Assembly (NCBI RefSeq): GCF_036663835.1
Contig: NZ_JAXOJT010000002.1
Span: forward strand, 372,001-436,000
Reading direction: 5' to 3'
Length of the DNA: 64,000 nucleotides
Source: Sphingomonas sp. LT1P40
GTDB lineage: Bacteria; Pseudomonadota; Alphaproteobacteria; Sphingomonadales; Sphingomonadaceae
The translations under genes and the position numbers were made by a program. Under the pieces are notes generated by a model. It was not told where the DNA came from. It saw only the letters and a program-made list of their open reading frames with translations, and did no database searches. Below are positions 42,768 to 52,027 of the stretch, piece after piece; position 1 is the stretch's first letter; each line of letters opens with the position of its first letter.

Positions 42768-43438
42768 GCGCCGCAATCGAAGTCGTCCGGCATCCGCGTG
42801 CGCGCCGGATGAAATTGTCGATCGACAATGCCACGGGGCAAGTCCGTTTGACGCTGCCGCCGCGCGCCCCGGTCGGCCCGGCGATGGCATGGGCGCAGGG
42901 GCAACAGGCATGGATTGACCGAGCGCTGGCGAAGCGTACTCAGCCCAGCCCGTTCGTGCCGGGCGGCGCGTTGCTCTACATGGGCGAGGCGGTGTCGCTG
43001 GGCTGGGACAGCGGCTTTCCGCGCACGCCGGTGTTCGATGACGGGCAACTGATGGCGGGGGGGCCGCGTGAGGGCTATGAACGCCGGATCGAACTGTGGC
43101 TGCGCAAACAGGCGCTAAAGGTGCTGAGCGCCGAAACCGCCGAATATGCCGCCAAGGCGAGCGTTACCGTCGCGCGGGTCGCGATTGGCGATCCCAAGGG
43201 GCGCTGGGGCAGCTGCGCATCGTCCGGCATCATCCGCTATAGTTGGCGGCTGATCCTGGCGCCGCCGGAGGTGCGCCGCGCGACCGTGGCGCATGAGGTG
43301 GCGCACCGTGTGCATATGAATCACAGCGCCGCGTTCCATGCGGTGGTGCGCGACCTCTATGGCAGGGAACCGGCCCGTGAACGTGCCTGGCTGCGCGCCA
43401 ACGCCATGCGACTTCACTCGTTCGGGCGCGATTCCTGA
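42764..43438 (+). CDS. YgjP-like zinc metallopeptidase (DUF45)
   Basis: The 224-residue protein has the HExxH motif in RATVAHEVAHRVHMNHSAAFHAVVRDLY, with the third ligand histidine in AAFH. Preceding blocks are VARVAIGDPKGRWGSCASSGIIRYSWRLILAPPEV, the RWGSC signature of the YgjP/DUF45 family (M48-related). It is cytosolic, without a signal peptide; the function of the family is not established, although SprT-like proteases are its relatives. GTG start overlaps the YcgN stop, and its last 25 bases overlap convergently with the PBP gene. Confidence 0.9.
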   Translation: MSAAIEVVRHPRARRMKLSIDNATGQVRLTLPPRAPVGPAMAWAQGQQAWIDRALAKRTQPSPFVPGGALLYMGEAVSLGWDSGFPRTPVFDDGQLMAGGPREGYERRIELWLRKQALKVLSAETAEYAAKASVTVARVAIGDPKGRWGSCASSGIIRYSWRLILAPPEVRRATVAHEVAHRVHMNHSAAFHAVVRDLYGREPARERAWLRANAMRLHSFGRDS

Positions 43439-45534
43439 AGCGGACGCGAGTCGCGCGGCGGATCGCGCGGGGGTGCGCGATCGGCTGGCTCGCGCGCGGG
43501 CGGGGGCGCTTCGCCCGGACCGCGTCCGGTCATCCGGTCGAGCCAGTCGTCGTCGATCCGGCCATCCTCCGGGGTCTGATCGTCGACTGATTCGCCGGGC
43601 TCCTGCGCGGCGTCGGGGTTGACCTCGTCGCGTTCGATGGGGTTACCATCCTCGTCGACGAACAGCCCGTTATCCGGCTCGCCATAGACTTGCTGGTCGG
43701 GTTCGACCTGCCATTCGGGCAGGGTTACTTCGGTCTCGAATTCCTCGACCGGGCGACCGGCGACGGCGGGCTTCATGAACGCGGCAAAGGCTTTCGCGGG
43801 CGCGGTGCCGCCCTGCAATCCGCGCACGACCTTGGCATCGTCGCGGCCCATCCACACGCCGGTGGTAAGGCCGGAAGAGAAGCCGAGGAACCAGCCATCC
43901 TTGTTCGAGCTGGTGGTGCCGGTCTTGCCCGCGACGGGGCGGCCGATCTGTGCCGCTTTGCCGCTGCCGGTGTTGACTGCGGTCTGGAGCAAATCGGTCA
44001 TCTGCGCGGCGACATAGGGCGCGACGAGCACGCGCGAGGTGTCGACTTCATGCTGATAGATCACCGCGCCGTTCGCGGTGACGCGGGTGATGGCATAGGG
44101 GGTCACCGCCACGCCCTTTTGCCCGACCGAGGCATAGGCGCGGGTCATGTCGATCAGGCGCACGTTGGACGTGCCCAGCACCATCGCCGGTTGCGTGTTA
44201 ATGGGCGTGGTGATGCCGAACCGGCGCGCCATGTCGGCAACCGTGCCGAAGCCCGATTCCTGCCCCAGCTTGGCCGCCACCGTGTTGACCGAATAGGCGA
44301 AGGCCGAACGCAACGTCATTTCGCCGGAAAAACGCCGGCTGTTGTTACGCGGGCTCCAGCCGTTGATCGTCACCGCCTCGTCGACGACGCGGTCGTCGAC
44401 CTTGTGCCCGCCCTCCAGCGCGGCGAGATAGACGAACAGCTTGAATGCCGACCCCGGCTGGCGCGTCGCCTGAGTCGCGCGGTTGTAGTTGGACGTCACA
44501 TAATCGCGCCCACCGATCATCGCGCGCACCGCACCGTCGCGGTCGAGGCTGACCAGTGCGCCCTGTGTGCCCGCGGGCGTGTTGGCCTGAATCGCCTGGG
44601 TCGCGGCGTTCTGCATCTTCAGGTCGATCGTCGTCCACACGTCAAGCGGGGCGACGGTCTCGTCGATCAGCATCTCCAGCTGGGGCAGTGCCCAGTCGGT
44701 GAAATAGCGCACGCTGTTCTGCTTTGGCGCGGCCGCCAGCTTCACGCCCGCAGGGCGCGCGGTTGCGGCTTCGGCGCGGGTCAGCGCGCCGGTTTCGACC
44801 ATCACGTCGAGCACCACGCTGGCGCGACCGACTGCCGCCTCGGCATCGGCGGTAGGCGAATAGCGCGAGGGCGCCTTGACGAGGCCCGCGATGACGGCGG
44901 ATTCAGACAGCGTCAGGTTGGTCGCGGCATGGCCGAAAAAGGTGCGCGAGGCGGCGTCGATGCCGTAAGCGCCGCCGCCGAAATAGACCTTGTTCAGATA
45001 GAGTTCGAGGATCTGGTCCTTGGTGAACTTGCGCTCCAGCGCCAGCGCCAGGATCATCTCCCGCACTTTGCGCCCGACGTCATATTTGTTGGACAGAAAG
45101 ATCGTGCGCGCGACCTGTTGCGTGATTGTCGATGCGCCCTGAAGCCGTCGGTCGGTGCCGCGATTGTCGAATGCGAATTTGGTGATGCGGGCGAGCGCGA
45201 CCGGATCGACGCCCCAGTGCGAGTGAAAGCGCCGATCCTCGATCGCCACCATCGCGTCGCGCATCGGCGTCGGGATTTTGGAATATTCGATCCATTCGCC
45301 GTAACTGGGTCCGAGCGATACGATGACGGTGCCGTCGGCGGCATGGACGCGGATCATCTGCCCGTTGGGCGATGATTTCAGCTCGTCGAAACTGGGAAGG
45401 GACGCGCGTGCTGTGTAAACCGCGATCAGCAAGGCAACGAAGCCGGCGAGCGCCAACAGCGCGGCACCGCCCAGCACCCAAGTCAGGATGCGGCGTGTTT
45501 TCGGCGACAACAGGGGCGTTTTACGGGTGGCCAT
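43414..45534 (-). CDS. Class A penicillin-binding protein (PBP1)
   Basis: The 706-residue bifunctional peptidoglycan synthase has an N-terminal membrane helix (ILTWVLGGAALLALAGFVALLIAVY). A glycosyltransferase 51 domain follows (MVAIEDRRFHSHWGVDPVALAR; GASTITQQVARTIFLSN), then a transpeptidase with SxxK in QPGSAFKLFVYLAAL, SxN in YSVNTVAAKL and KTG in VAGKTGTTSSNKDGWFLGFSSG. The tail is Pro/Arg/Asp-rich and disordered. It polymerises and crosslinks murein on the periplasmic face. The short tail overlaps the metallopeptidase gene by 25 bases at the 3' end. Confidence 0.95.
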   Translation of the reverse strand: MATRKTPLLSPKTRRILTWVLGGAALLALAGFVALLIAVYTARASLPSFDELKSSPNGQMIRVHAADGTVIVSLGPSYGEWIEYSKIPTPMRDAMVAIEDRRFHSHWGVDPVALARITKFAFDNRGTDRRLQGASTITQQVARTIFLSNKYDVGRKVREMILALALERKFTKDQILELYLNKVYFGGGAYGIDAASRTFFGHAATNLTLSESAVIAGLVKAPSRYSPTADAEAAVGRASVVLDVMVETGALTRAEAATARPAGVKLAAAPKQNSVRYFTDWALPQLEMLIDETVAPLDVWTTIDLKMQNAATQAIQANTPAGTQGALVSLDRDGAVRAMIGGRDYVTSNYNRATQATRQPGSAFKLFVYLAALEGGHKVDDRVVDEAVTINGWSPRNNSRRFSGEMTLRSAFAYSVNTVAAKLGQESGFGTVADMARRFGITTPINTQPAMVLGTSNVRLIDMTRAYASVGQKGVAVTPYAITRVTANGAVIYQHEVDTSRVLVAPYVAAQMTDLLQTAVNTGSGKAAQIGRPVAGKTGTTSSNKDGWFLGFSSGLTTGVWMGRDDAKVVRGLQGGTAPAKAFAAFMKPAVAGRPVEEFETEVTLPEWQVEPDQQVYGEPDNGLFVDEDGNPIERDEVNPDAAQEPGESVDDQTPEDGRIDDDWLDRMTGRGPGEAPPPAREPADRAPPRDPPRDSRPLQESRPNE

Positions 45535-45621
45535 GGAACGGTGTGTGCGAATCTACGGCTGAACCGCACATGTCACAAGCGGATCAATCGTGTTTGTTTG
45601 TCTGATTCAGCTTTGCTGAAT

Positions 45622-45705
45622 GCGGCACCGGCCCGCTCCCCCACCCGGCCACCCATCAAGATACACTGGCGTGGATGGCAGGGTGGGGGAGTGGGCCGGT
45701 GTGGT
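45622..45705. repeat. Dispersed palindromic repeat, copy E (inverted relative to A)
   Basis: The arms 45622-45657 and about 45672-45705 pair with several mismatches. Read on the minus strand, this copy matches copy A over its whole length, including the loop CGCCAGTGTATCTTGA, with about seven mismatches in 84 bases. It lies between the divergent-start side of the PBP gene and the msrB stop. Confidence 0.88.
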
Positions 45706-45719
45706 CTGACTGAGCTTGC

Positions 45720-46124
45720 TCAGCCAGCATCACCACGTGCACGAAAGTCCAGCGCGACCGAATTGATGCAGTAACGCAAGCCGGTCGGCGGCGGGCCGTC
45801 GGGAAAGACATGCCCCTGATGCCCGTCACACCGGGCACAGCGCGCTTCGGTGCGCACCATCCCGTGGCTGACGTCGCTATGTTCCGTGATGCGGTCGGGC
45901 GCGATCGGTTGGGTGTAGCTGGGCCAGCCCGATCCCGAATCGAACTTGTCGTCGCTGTCGAACAGCTCCAGCTGGCACCCGGCACAGCGATAGACGCCGT
46001 CGGCCTTGTTATCGGTCAGCCGACCGGAAAAGGCGCGTTCGGTCCCCGCATGACGCAGCACAGTGAATTGTTCGGGCGTCAGGCGTGCACGCCATTCCGA
46101 TTCGGAAAGATTGAGATGGTCCAT
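45720..46124 (-). CDS. msrB: Peptide methionine (R)-S-oxide reductase
   Basis: The protein is 134 residues from the ATG at 46124 ([20 protein letters not shown] is the family start); the upstream frame is not homologous. Zinc cysteines lie in [29 protein letters not shown] and [32 protein letters not shown], and the catalytic cysteine is in RYCINS. MsrB reduces methionine-R-sulfoxide in the cytosol, complementing the exported MsrA at 7.8 kb. No signal peptide. It ends 15 bp from palindrome copy E, which may end its transcript. Confidence 0.96.
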   Translation of the reverse strand: MDHLNLSESEWRARLTPEQFTVLRHAGTERAFSGRLTDNKADGVYRCAGCQLELFDSDDKFDSGSGWPSYTQPIAPDRITEHSDVSHGMVRTEARCARCDGHQGHVFPDGPPPTGLRYCINSVALDFRARGDAG

Positions 46125-46156
46125 GGCCACCGATGTGTGGTGCGAAGCGCGCGCCG

Positions 46157-46780
46157 TCAATCGGCGGCGTCGTCCTTCCACGCCCAATAGAGTTGCGCGG
46201 GCGGCACGTTCCACCATTCCATGTCCCGGTCGACCCGGTCGAAATAGGGATCGATGAAGTCGCGGCATTTGGGGCTGAACTGATAGACCAGGAACGCGCC
46301 GCCGGGGCGGATCACCTGTGCCGTCGCTGCGCCGATCTGCGCACCGACACCGGGCGGCAAGGTCGAGAAGGGCAGGCCCGACAGCACGAAATCGGCATGT
46401 TCCGCACCATGATCGGCGACGATCGTGTTGACGTCCGCGGCCGAGCCATGAATCGCGGAAAAGCGCGGATCGACGATCGAATCGCGCAGATAGGCAACGA
46501 AATCGGCGTTGGTGTCGATCGCGATATATTTCGCATCGGGGGTCATCCGGTCGAGGATATGACGGCAGAAGGTGCCGACGCCCGGACCGTATTCGACAAA
46601 GACCTTGGTATTTTCCCAGTCCACCGGCTTCAGCATCTTGCGGATCAGTTTGCCCGAGGACGGGATGATCGAACCGACCATCACCGGATGCTTGAAGAAC
46701 CCCTGAAGAAACATCGCCTGAGGCGACATGGGGCGCGTGGGCTTTCGCTTTGCGCGGGCAATCGTGGTCGAACCGGTCAT
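46157..46780 (-). CDS. Class I SAM-dependent methyltransferase, PmtA/KsgA-like
   Basis: The protein is 207 residues from the ATG at 46780, with AAAGGGAAG upstream. The SAM motif I is [20 protein letters not shown], then [18 protein letters not shown] (acidic loop), [11 protein letters not shown] and [37 protein letters not shown]. This matches phospholipid N-methyltransferase-like proteins rather than rRNA dimethylases. It may methylate phosphatidylethanolamine at the membrane; substrate unproven. Divergent from an ABM-domain gene, 122 bp apart. Confidence 0.85.
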   Translation of the reverse strand: MTGSTTIARAKRKPTRPMSPQAMFLQGFFKHPVMVGSIIPSSGKLIRKMLKPVDWENTKVFVEYGPGVGTFCRHILDRMTPDAKYIAIDTNADFVAYLRDSIVDPRFSAIHGSAADVNTIVADHGAEHADFVLSGLPFSTLPPGVGAQIGAATAQVIRPGGAFLVYQFSPKCRDFIDPYFDRVDRDMEWWNVPPAQLYWAWKDDAAD

Positions 46781-46902
46781 CAACTTCCCTTTGGCGGTGT
46801 CGCGTTTCTGTAGGACAGTTGCCACGCCTCTGTCATCAGCCACGTCGCGGCACAACGTGTCACCTGTCGCAGCGGTTGCGCAGGGCGGCGGAAAGTTTCA
46901 TC

Positions 46903-47247
46903 ATGAAACCTATGGGGCATCCACGCGAAGGGCAGGTCGCCGTGATCTTTGTCTCCGAATCCACGGGTTCGGATGCGGGCGGCTATGAAGCGGCGGCAGA
47001 GGCGATGGCGGCGCTGGTGGCGAGACAGCCGGGGTTTCGCGGGGTCGACTGGGTCGGCGGTGACAACGGTGCGGGCGGTGGCGGCGAAATCACGATCAGC
47101 TATTGGGCGGACGATGCCAGCGCGGCGGCGTGGCGCGACCATCCCGAACATCGCCGCATCCAGAACGAGGGGCGTGGGCGCTGGCTCAAACGCTATGATT
47201 TGATGGTTGCCGATATCCGCCGGGGTCACATCTGGAGCGCAACGTGA
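46903..47247 (+). CDS. Antibiotic biosynthesis monooxygenase (ABM)-domain protein
   Basis: The protein is 114 residues from the ATG at 46903 (GGAAAG upstream; a second ATG at 46912 is possible). It shows the dimeric ferredoxin-like ABM fold: VAVIFVSESTGSDAGGYEAAAEAMAALVARQPGFRGVDWV and ITISYWADDASAAAWRDHPEHRRIQNEGRGRWLKRYDL. Such proteins bind or oxidise small aromatic compounds or heme; substrate unknown. It overlaps the MFS transporter by four bases (GTGA), so they are likely co-translated. Confidence 0.85.
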   Translation: MKPMGHPREGQVAVIFVSESTGSDAGGYEAAAEAMAALVARQPGFRGVDWVGGDNGAGGGGEITISYWADDASAAAWRDHPEHRRIQNEGRGRWLKRYDLMVADIRRGHIWSAT

Positions 47248-48560
47248 GCGCGCTTCCGCGCGATCGCACCTTCATCATCCTTTTTTTGGTGATGTTCACG
47301 ATTGCCGCCGGCAACACCGCGCTGCAATCGGTGCTGCCTGCGCTTGGCCGGTCGCTGGGCGTACCGGACAGCGCGGTAGCGGCCGCGTTCTCCGTTTCAG
47401 CCCTGTTGTGGACGATGGTGGCACCATTCTGGGCAAACCGATCCGACCGGCATGGGCGGCGCAACATGGTGCTGCTGGGCCAGGTCGGGCTGACCGCGTC
47501 GCTGTTCCTGTGCGGGCTGTTCCTGGCCGCTGGAATCAATGGCTGGATCGCGCCGGTCACCGCCTTTGCCTTTTTCGTCGCGGCGCGGATGATCTATGGC
47601 GGGTTCGGATCGGCAGCACCGCCCGCGATCCAGGCGATCGTCGCGTCGCGCACGACCCGTGAAGACCGGACCAAGGCGCTGACCCTGCTCGGCTCCGCAT
47701 TCGGCCTGGGTACCATATTGGGACCGGCGGTCGCACCGTATCTGGTGCTGGGCCATGCCTGGGCAAACGGGCCGGAGATCGGACTGGCGGGACCGGCCTT
47801 CATCTTCAGCATCGCCGCGCTGGCGATGTTGTTCGTGGTCATGCGTTTCCTGCCGCGCGATGTCGATTCGGACGTCGTCCACGGCGCGGTGTCCAGCTAT
47901 CCGTCGATCGGCGGACAGGCCAGTGGGGCGAGCATCACCGCCGCCACCACGCCAAAAGCCGAGCCGGTCGGCTTTCTCGATCCACGCGTGCGGGCATGGA
48001 TGATCTGCGGCCTGATCCTCGGCCATGCGCAGGCGATGACGGGGCAGGCGATCGGGTTTCTGATTATCGACCGGATGGGCGTGCCGCCGATCGAGGCGAT
48101 CGGTGCGACCGGGCTGGTGCTGATGATGGGGGCGGGGTCGGCGTTGCTGGCGCAATGGGGGATCATCCCGTTGCTCGACCTGAATCCGCGCCAGCTGATG
48201 CTGATCGGGCTGGGCCTGAGCGCGCTCGGATGTCTGGCGACGGGTACGGCAACTTCGCTCTACGGCATCGCCACCGCTTATGCGCTGACCACGCTCGGCT
48301 TCGGCTTCTCGCGGCCCGGATTCACGGCGGGGTCGTCGCTGGCGGTGCCGCAAAGCGCGCAGGGGTCGGTTGCGGGCAAGGTGACGTCGATCAACGGTGC
48401 CGCCTTCATTCTCGGCCCGTCGATCGGCGTGGCGCTATACGGGTTGTGGCAGCCGCTGCCCTATCTGACAGCGGCCGCCGCACTGGCCGTCCTTGTTATT
48501 TACGGCTGGCTTACCCTTCGGTCTTCGCTGCCCGGCCCGGGAGCATCCCCGGCGCAATGA
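47244..48560 (+). CDS. Major facilitator superfamily transporter
   Basis: The 438-residue membrane protein has about 12 helices. It starts at a GTG overlapping the ABM gene. The loop 2-3 motif is WANRSDRHGRRNMVLLGQVG (GxxxDRxGRR type), the MFS hallmark. A long cytosolic loop lies between helices 6 and 7 (about residues 205-245). The pattern resembles drug/multidrug efflux permeases of the DHA1 type. Substrate not deducible. Its 3' end overlaps the convergent CDC48 gene by 50 bp. Confidence 0.9.
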   Translation: MSALPRDRTFIILFLVMFTIAAGNTALQSVLPALGRSLGVPDSAVAAAFSVSALLWTMVAPFWANRSDRHGRRNMVLLGQVGLTASLFLCGLFLAAGINGWIAPVTAFAFFVAARMIYGGFGSAAPPAIQAIVASRTTREDRTKALTLLGSAFGLGTILGPAVAPYLVLGHAWANGPEIGLAGPAFIFSIAALAMLFVVMRFLPRDVDSDVVHGAVSSYPSIGGQASGASITAATTPKAEPVGFLDPRVRAWMICGLILGHAQAMTGQAIGFLIIDRMGVPPIEAIGATGLVLMMGAGSALLAQWGIIPLLDLNPRQLMLIGLGLSALGCLATGTATSLYGIATAYALTTLGFGFSRPGFTAGSSLAVPQSAQGSVAGKVTSINGAAFILGPSIGVALYGLWQPLPYLTAAAALAVLVIYGWLTLRSSLPGPGASPAQ

Positions 48561-50805
48561 AGCCGAGCGGTTGGATCGACACCGCATCCTGTTTCAGCCG
48601 CGCTGCCATCAGCGCATATTCCTGCTCCATCTCCGGCGTCACCGTCGCCCGCGAATCGGCTAGGGCGGCACGGAAATGCGCCATCGTCACCACGCGATTA
48701 TCAATCGATTCGCGCAAAGCGGCGAGACCGGCGCGGCGCACCACATCCTCAAGGTCCGCACCAGTAAAGCGGTCGGTGCGTTCGGCGACCTCACCCAGAT
48801 CGACATCGCCGGCCAGCGGCATTTTCGTCGTCTGGATACGCAGAATCCGCTCGCGCCCCGCCTGATCGGGCACGCCGACATAGATCAGCTCGTCGAGCCG
48901 CCCCGGCCGCATCAGCGCCGGATCGACCAGGTTCGGACGGTTGGTCGCGCCGATCACGACGACCGACTGCAATTCCTCCAGCCCGTCCATCTCGGCCAGG
49001 ATCGTGTTGACCACACGCTCGGTCACCTGCGGCTCGCCGCTACCGCTGCCGCGTGCGGGCACCAGCGAGTCGAGTTCGTCGATGAAGATCACGCAAGGGG
49101 CGACTTGGCGCGCACGGGCGAACAGCCGTGCGATCTGCTGCTCGCTCTCGCCATACCATTTGGACAGCAGGTCGGATGATTTGGTGGCGATGAAATTCGC
49201 CTCCGCCTCACGCGCCACCGCCTTGGCGAGCAATGTCTTGCCGGTGCCGGGCGGGCCATAGAGAAGGAACCCCTTGGCCGGACGGATGCCCAGCCGCCGG
49301 AAGGCGTCGGGGTCCTTCATCGGCAGCTCGACGCCTTCCTTCAGCCGCATCTGGGCGTCGTCGAGGCCGCCGACATCCTCCCATTTTACATCCGGCTTCT
49401 GCACCATCACTTCGCGCATCGCGCTTGGCTGGACGCGTTTCAGCGCCTCCACGAAATCCTCGCGGGTGACCGCCAGCGTCTCCAGCACCTCGGGCGGAAT
49501 CGTCTTTTCCTCGAGGTTCAGCTTGGGCATGATTCGCCGCACCGCCTCGATCGCTGCCTCGCGCGCCAGCGCGGCGATATCCGCGCCGACAAAGCCGAAG
49601 GTGGTGCGGGCGAGTTCGTTCAGATCGACCCCCTCGCCCAGCGGCATACCGCGTGCGTGGATGCCCAGGATTTCGCGGCGGCCGCGCTCGTCTGGCACAC
49701 CGACGACGATCTCGCGGTCGAATCGGCCGGGACGACGCAGCGCCTCGTCGATCGCTTCCGGCCGGTTGGTCGCGGCAATGATAACGACGTTGGCGCGTGC
49801 CTCCAGCCCGTCCATCAGCGTCAGCAGTTGCGCGACGAGGCGCTTTTCCGCCTCACCCGACACCTGACCGCGTTTCGGCGCGATCGAATCGATCTCGTCG
49901 ATGAACAGGATCGAGGGGGCGTTGGCGCTGGCTTCCTCGAACACCTGGCGCAACCGGCTTTCCGATTCGCCGTAAGCCGACCCCATGATTTCGGGTCCGT
50001 TGATCAGGAAGAATTGCGCGTCCGATTCATTGGCGACGGCGCGCGCGAGGCGCGTCTTGCCGGTGCCGGGCGGCCCGTGCAGCAACACGCCCTTGGGCGG
50101 ATCGACGCCCAGCCGCTGAAACAGCTCCGGATAGCGCAGCGGCAGCTCGACCATCTCGCGCAGCTGGTCGATCGTCGCCGACATGCCGCCGATATCGTCA
50201 TAGGTGACGTCGGCGGGGCGGAAATCCTTGGCATCGACGAACTCGGTGCGCAGTTCGATTTCGGTTTCGGCGTCGATATGGACGATGCCGCGCGGCGTAG
50301 TGGAGACCACCGCGAGCCGGATTTCCTGCAAGGCATAGGCCGGCGCGCGCAGATGCTGAAGCACGTTGGGCGGCATGTCGGCGACACGCTGTTGTCCGAC
50401 GGTGGAGACGGTGTCGCCCTGACATAGCGGACGCCCGATAAAGGTGCGCTTGAGCGCGTCCGCCGATCCTTCGAGCCGCAGATCCTTGCGCGCGGGGGCC
50501 ATCACGACCTTGGTCGCGGCGCGCGATTCGACGCGGCGAACCTCGACGAAATCGCCCGATCCGACGCCGGCATTGGCGCGCTGCAACCCGTCGATGCGCA
50601 GCAGTTCCAGGCCCTCATCCTCAGGATAAGGGAAAACGGCGCGCGCGGGCGTGCTGCGCTTGCCGACGATCTCGATCACATCGCCCTGTTGCAGCGCGAG
50701 TTCGGCCATCAGCGTGCGGGGCAAATGGGCAAGGCCACGACCGCTGTCTTCGGGCCGCGCATTGGCGACCTGAAGTTTGCGGGTGGGGGTTTCCGAATCG
50801 GCCAT
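48511..50805 (-). CDS. CDC48/VCP-type double AAA+ ATPase
   Basis: The protein is 764 residues from the ATG at 50805, with GGAAGGGAGAG upstream. It has an N-domain of double-psi-barrel type ([45 protein letters not shown]). It is followed by D1 ([35 protein letters not shown]) and D2 ([35 protein letters not shown]), each with an SRH-like [17 protein letters not shown] / [17 protein letters not shown]. This is the p97/VAT architecture, normal in archaea and eukaryotes and present in some bacteria. It should unfold or extract proteins. The 3' end overlaps the MFS gene by 50 bp. Confidence 0.94.
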   Translation of the reverse strand: MADSETPTRKLQVANARPEDSGRGLAHLPRTLMAELALQQGDVIEIVGKRSTPARAVFPYPEDEGLELLRIDGLQRANAGVGSGDFVEVRRVESRAATKVVMAPARKDLRLEGSADALKRTFIGRPLCQGDTVSTVGQQRVADMPPNVLQHLRAPAYALQEIRLAVVSTTPRGIVHIDAETEIELRTEFVDAKDFRPADVTYDDIGGMSATIDQLREMVELPLRYPELFQRLGVDPPKGVLLHGPPGTGKTRLARAVANESDAQFFLINGPEIMGSAYGESESRLRQVFEEASANAPSILFIDEIDSIAPKRGQVSGEAEKRLVAQLLTLMDGLEARANVVIIAATNRPEAIDEALRRPGRFDREIVVGVPDERGRREILGIHARGMPLGEGVDLNELARTTFGFVGADIAALAREAAIEAVRRIMPKLNLEEKTIPPEVLETLAVTREDFVEALKRVQPSAMREVMVQKPDVKWEDVGGLDDAQMRLKEGVELPMKDPDAFRRLGIRPAKGFLLYGPPGTGKTLLAKAVAREAEANFIATKSSDLLSKWYGESEQQIARLFARARQVAPCVIFIDELDSLVPARGSGSGEPQVTERVVNTILAEMDGLEELQSVVVIGATNRPNLVDPALMRPGRLDELIYVGVPDQAGRERILRIQTTKMPLAGDVDLGEVAERTDRFTGADLEDVVRRAGLAALRESIDNRVVTMAHFRAALADSRATVTPEMEQEYALMAARLKQDAVSIQPLGFIAPGMLPGRAAKTEG

Positions 50806-50910
50806 TTGGCTCTCCCTTCCTGACGACCCAGTGTCGCCGGGGTGACGCGTCAAATAGGCACGCGGTTCCGGATCGGCTAGGTATGCCTCCGTTTCGCACG
50901 CGATTCGGAC

Positions 50911-50940
50911 AAAAAAAGGGGCCGGTCGTTGGACCGGCCC
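50911..50940 (-). terminator. Intrinsic terminator facing the minus strand
   Basis: GGGCCGGTC (minus strand, complement of 50932-50940) pairs with GACCGGCCC (complement of 50919-50927) around a four-base loop. It is followed by CTTTTTTT. It is too far from any gene start on that strand to serve a coding transcript, so it implies a small RNA. Confidence 0.85.
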
Positions 50941-50988
50941 TTGAAAGGTTTAGGAGAGGATGCCTGAAAGGCCTGCTCTATGTGCAGT
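50911..50988 (-). ncRNA. Candidate small RNA with CU-rich loop and intrinsic terminator
   Basis: Read on the minus strand, this would be a transcript of about 75-80 nt. It has a short 5' hairpin (GCCT/AGGC with a TTC loop), an unpaired pyrimidine stretch ATCCTCTCCTAAACCTTTC, and a strong terminator ending in seven T. CTCTCC is complementary to Shine-Dalgarno sequences. That layout recalls the CUCCUCCC-type sRNAs of alphaproteobacteria (CcsR/ar14 families). A CATATT -10-like box sits just upstream (about 50996-51001). No annotated gene explains the terminator. Not experimentally known. Confidence 0.5.
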
Positions 50989-51136
50989 GCAGCGTAATAT
51001 GTTGCAAGTGCGAAAAGAACTAACGCGATTGCAAATTCTGCAATCTGTAACAATCGCGGTTTACAGCCAATGACACGGTTGTCATCGAATGGCGATAATC
51101 GGTTGCAAATGGAAACGCTGCACCACACAATTTGAT

Positions 51137-52027
51137 ATGCGAAGGTTGCCACCCCTCACCGCCATCGAAGCGTTCGTCCAAGTTGCAAGGCTGGGGTCGG
51201 TCAAGGCCGCGTCGGAGGAACTGGCATTGTCGTCACCCGCGCTCAGTCGCCGGGTTCAGGCGCTGGAACGGTTCATCGGCAAACAATTGTTCGAGCGGCG
51301 GCATCAGGCAATGAAGCTCAATGCCGATGGCGAGCGGCTGCTCGGCCTGATCGCGCCTGCGCTAGACACGATGAGCGACGCGATCGAGAGCATGACCAGC
51401 GGCGCGGAACTGCTGCGGCTGCGGCTCGGCACGCCGTCATTGTTCGCAACGCAGCGGTTGCTTCCATTCCTGCACGAATTGCGCGCGGCGCATCCGCAGC
51501 TCCATCTGGATATCGATACCGGCGGACATGGCATGTCGCGGCTGGGCGACGGGCTGGACGCGGCGATCGTGCTGGCGCGCGATATCGAACCGACGCTCTA
51601 TGCGCGGCGACTCGACCGCAACCGCATCCGCCCGGTGGCGGCACGGCGGCTGGTCGAGGGGCCGGACGCGATTACCGAGCCGGCGCAGCTGGCGGGCTAC
51701 AGCGTGCTCGCACACCGCGACATGGCCGACAGTTTCGAGATCTGGCGCGCGTCGCTGGGCATGCCGGATCTGGAGCCGGTGGCGATCGACCTGTTCGATT
51801 CGGGTACGCTGATGCTGGAGGCGGCGGCACAGGGTGTCGGTGTCGCCTTCATGCTCGACTCGCACAATATCGACCCGCGCGACCCGCGAATCGGGACGCT
51901 GTTCGGCGAGGCGACGGTGAAAAGCCCGTACAGCTATTGGTTCGTCTGCCGCCCCCGCGCGCTGGAGCAGCGCCCGGTGAAAATGTTTCACGACTGGCTT
52001 ATCAAGCTGATCGAAATCGACGCCTAG
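51137..52027 (+). CDS. LysR-type transcriptional regulator
   Basis: The protein is 296 residues from the ATG at 51137. The winged helix is LPPLTAIEAFVQVARLGSVKAASEELALSSPALSRRVQALERFIGKQLFERRHQAMKLNADGERLLGLIAPALD, followed by a periplasmic-binding-like effector domain (LRLGTPSLFATQRLLPFL...; FDSGTLMLEAAAQGVGVAFML). The HTH resembles GcvA-type LysR regulators. It is divergent from CDC48 and the sRNA candidate, so it might control one of them. The stop codon lies inside a 147-bp inverted repeat. Confidence 0.92.
   Translation: MRRLPPLTAIEAFVQVARLGSVKAASEELALSSPALSRRVQALERFIGKQLFERRHQAMKLNADGERLLGLIAPALDTMSDAIESMTSGAELLRLRLGTPSLFATQRLLPFLHELRAAHPQLHLDIDTGGHGMSRLGDGLDAAIVLARDIEPTLYARRLDRNRIRPVAARRLVEGPDAITEPAQLAGYSVLAHRDMADSFEIWRASLGMPDLEPVAIDLFDSGTLMLEAAAQGVGVAFMLDSHNIDPRDPRIGTLFGEATVKSPYSYWFVCRPRALEQRPVKMFHDWLIKLIEIDA

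Larger units (their letters stand above)
50806..51136. other. 331-bp divergent gap between cdc48 and lysR: candidate sRNA and promoters
   Basis: The gap contains no convincing protein gene. It has a strong minus-strand terminator (50911-50940), the candidate small RNA that ends there, a T/A-richer promoter-like stretch (50990-51110), and two TTGCAA-type direct repeats near 51000-51035 on the minus strand. An open frame of 91 codons on the minus strand runs through the terminator and is not considered a gene. Confidence 0.6.

Noticed and set aside
41077-42834. 585-codon version of the ankyrin protein starting at 42834
   Set aside because: The first ~385 residues are antisense to the SCO and YcgN genes and Arg/His-rich; the signal peptide at 41676 marks the real start.
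43690-45375. 561-codon open frame on the plus strand opposite the PBP gene
   Set aside because: Antisense to a clear class A PBP and lacking any motif.
50877-51152. 91-codon minus-strand frame with a hydrophobic stretch in the cdc48-lysR gap
   Set aside because: It reads through a strong terminator and overlaps the lysR start; the hydrophobic part comes from the promoter-like A/T-rich DNA. A small RNA explains the region better.
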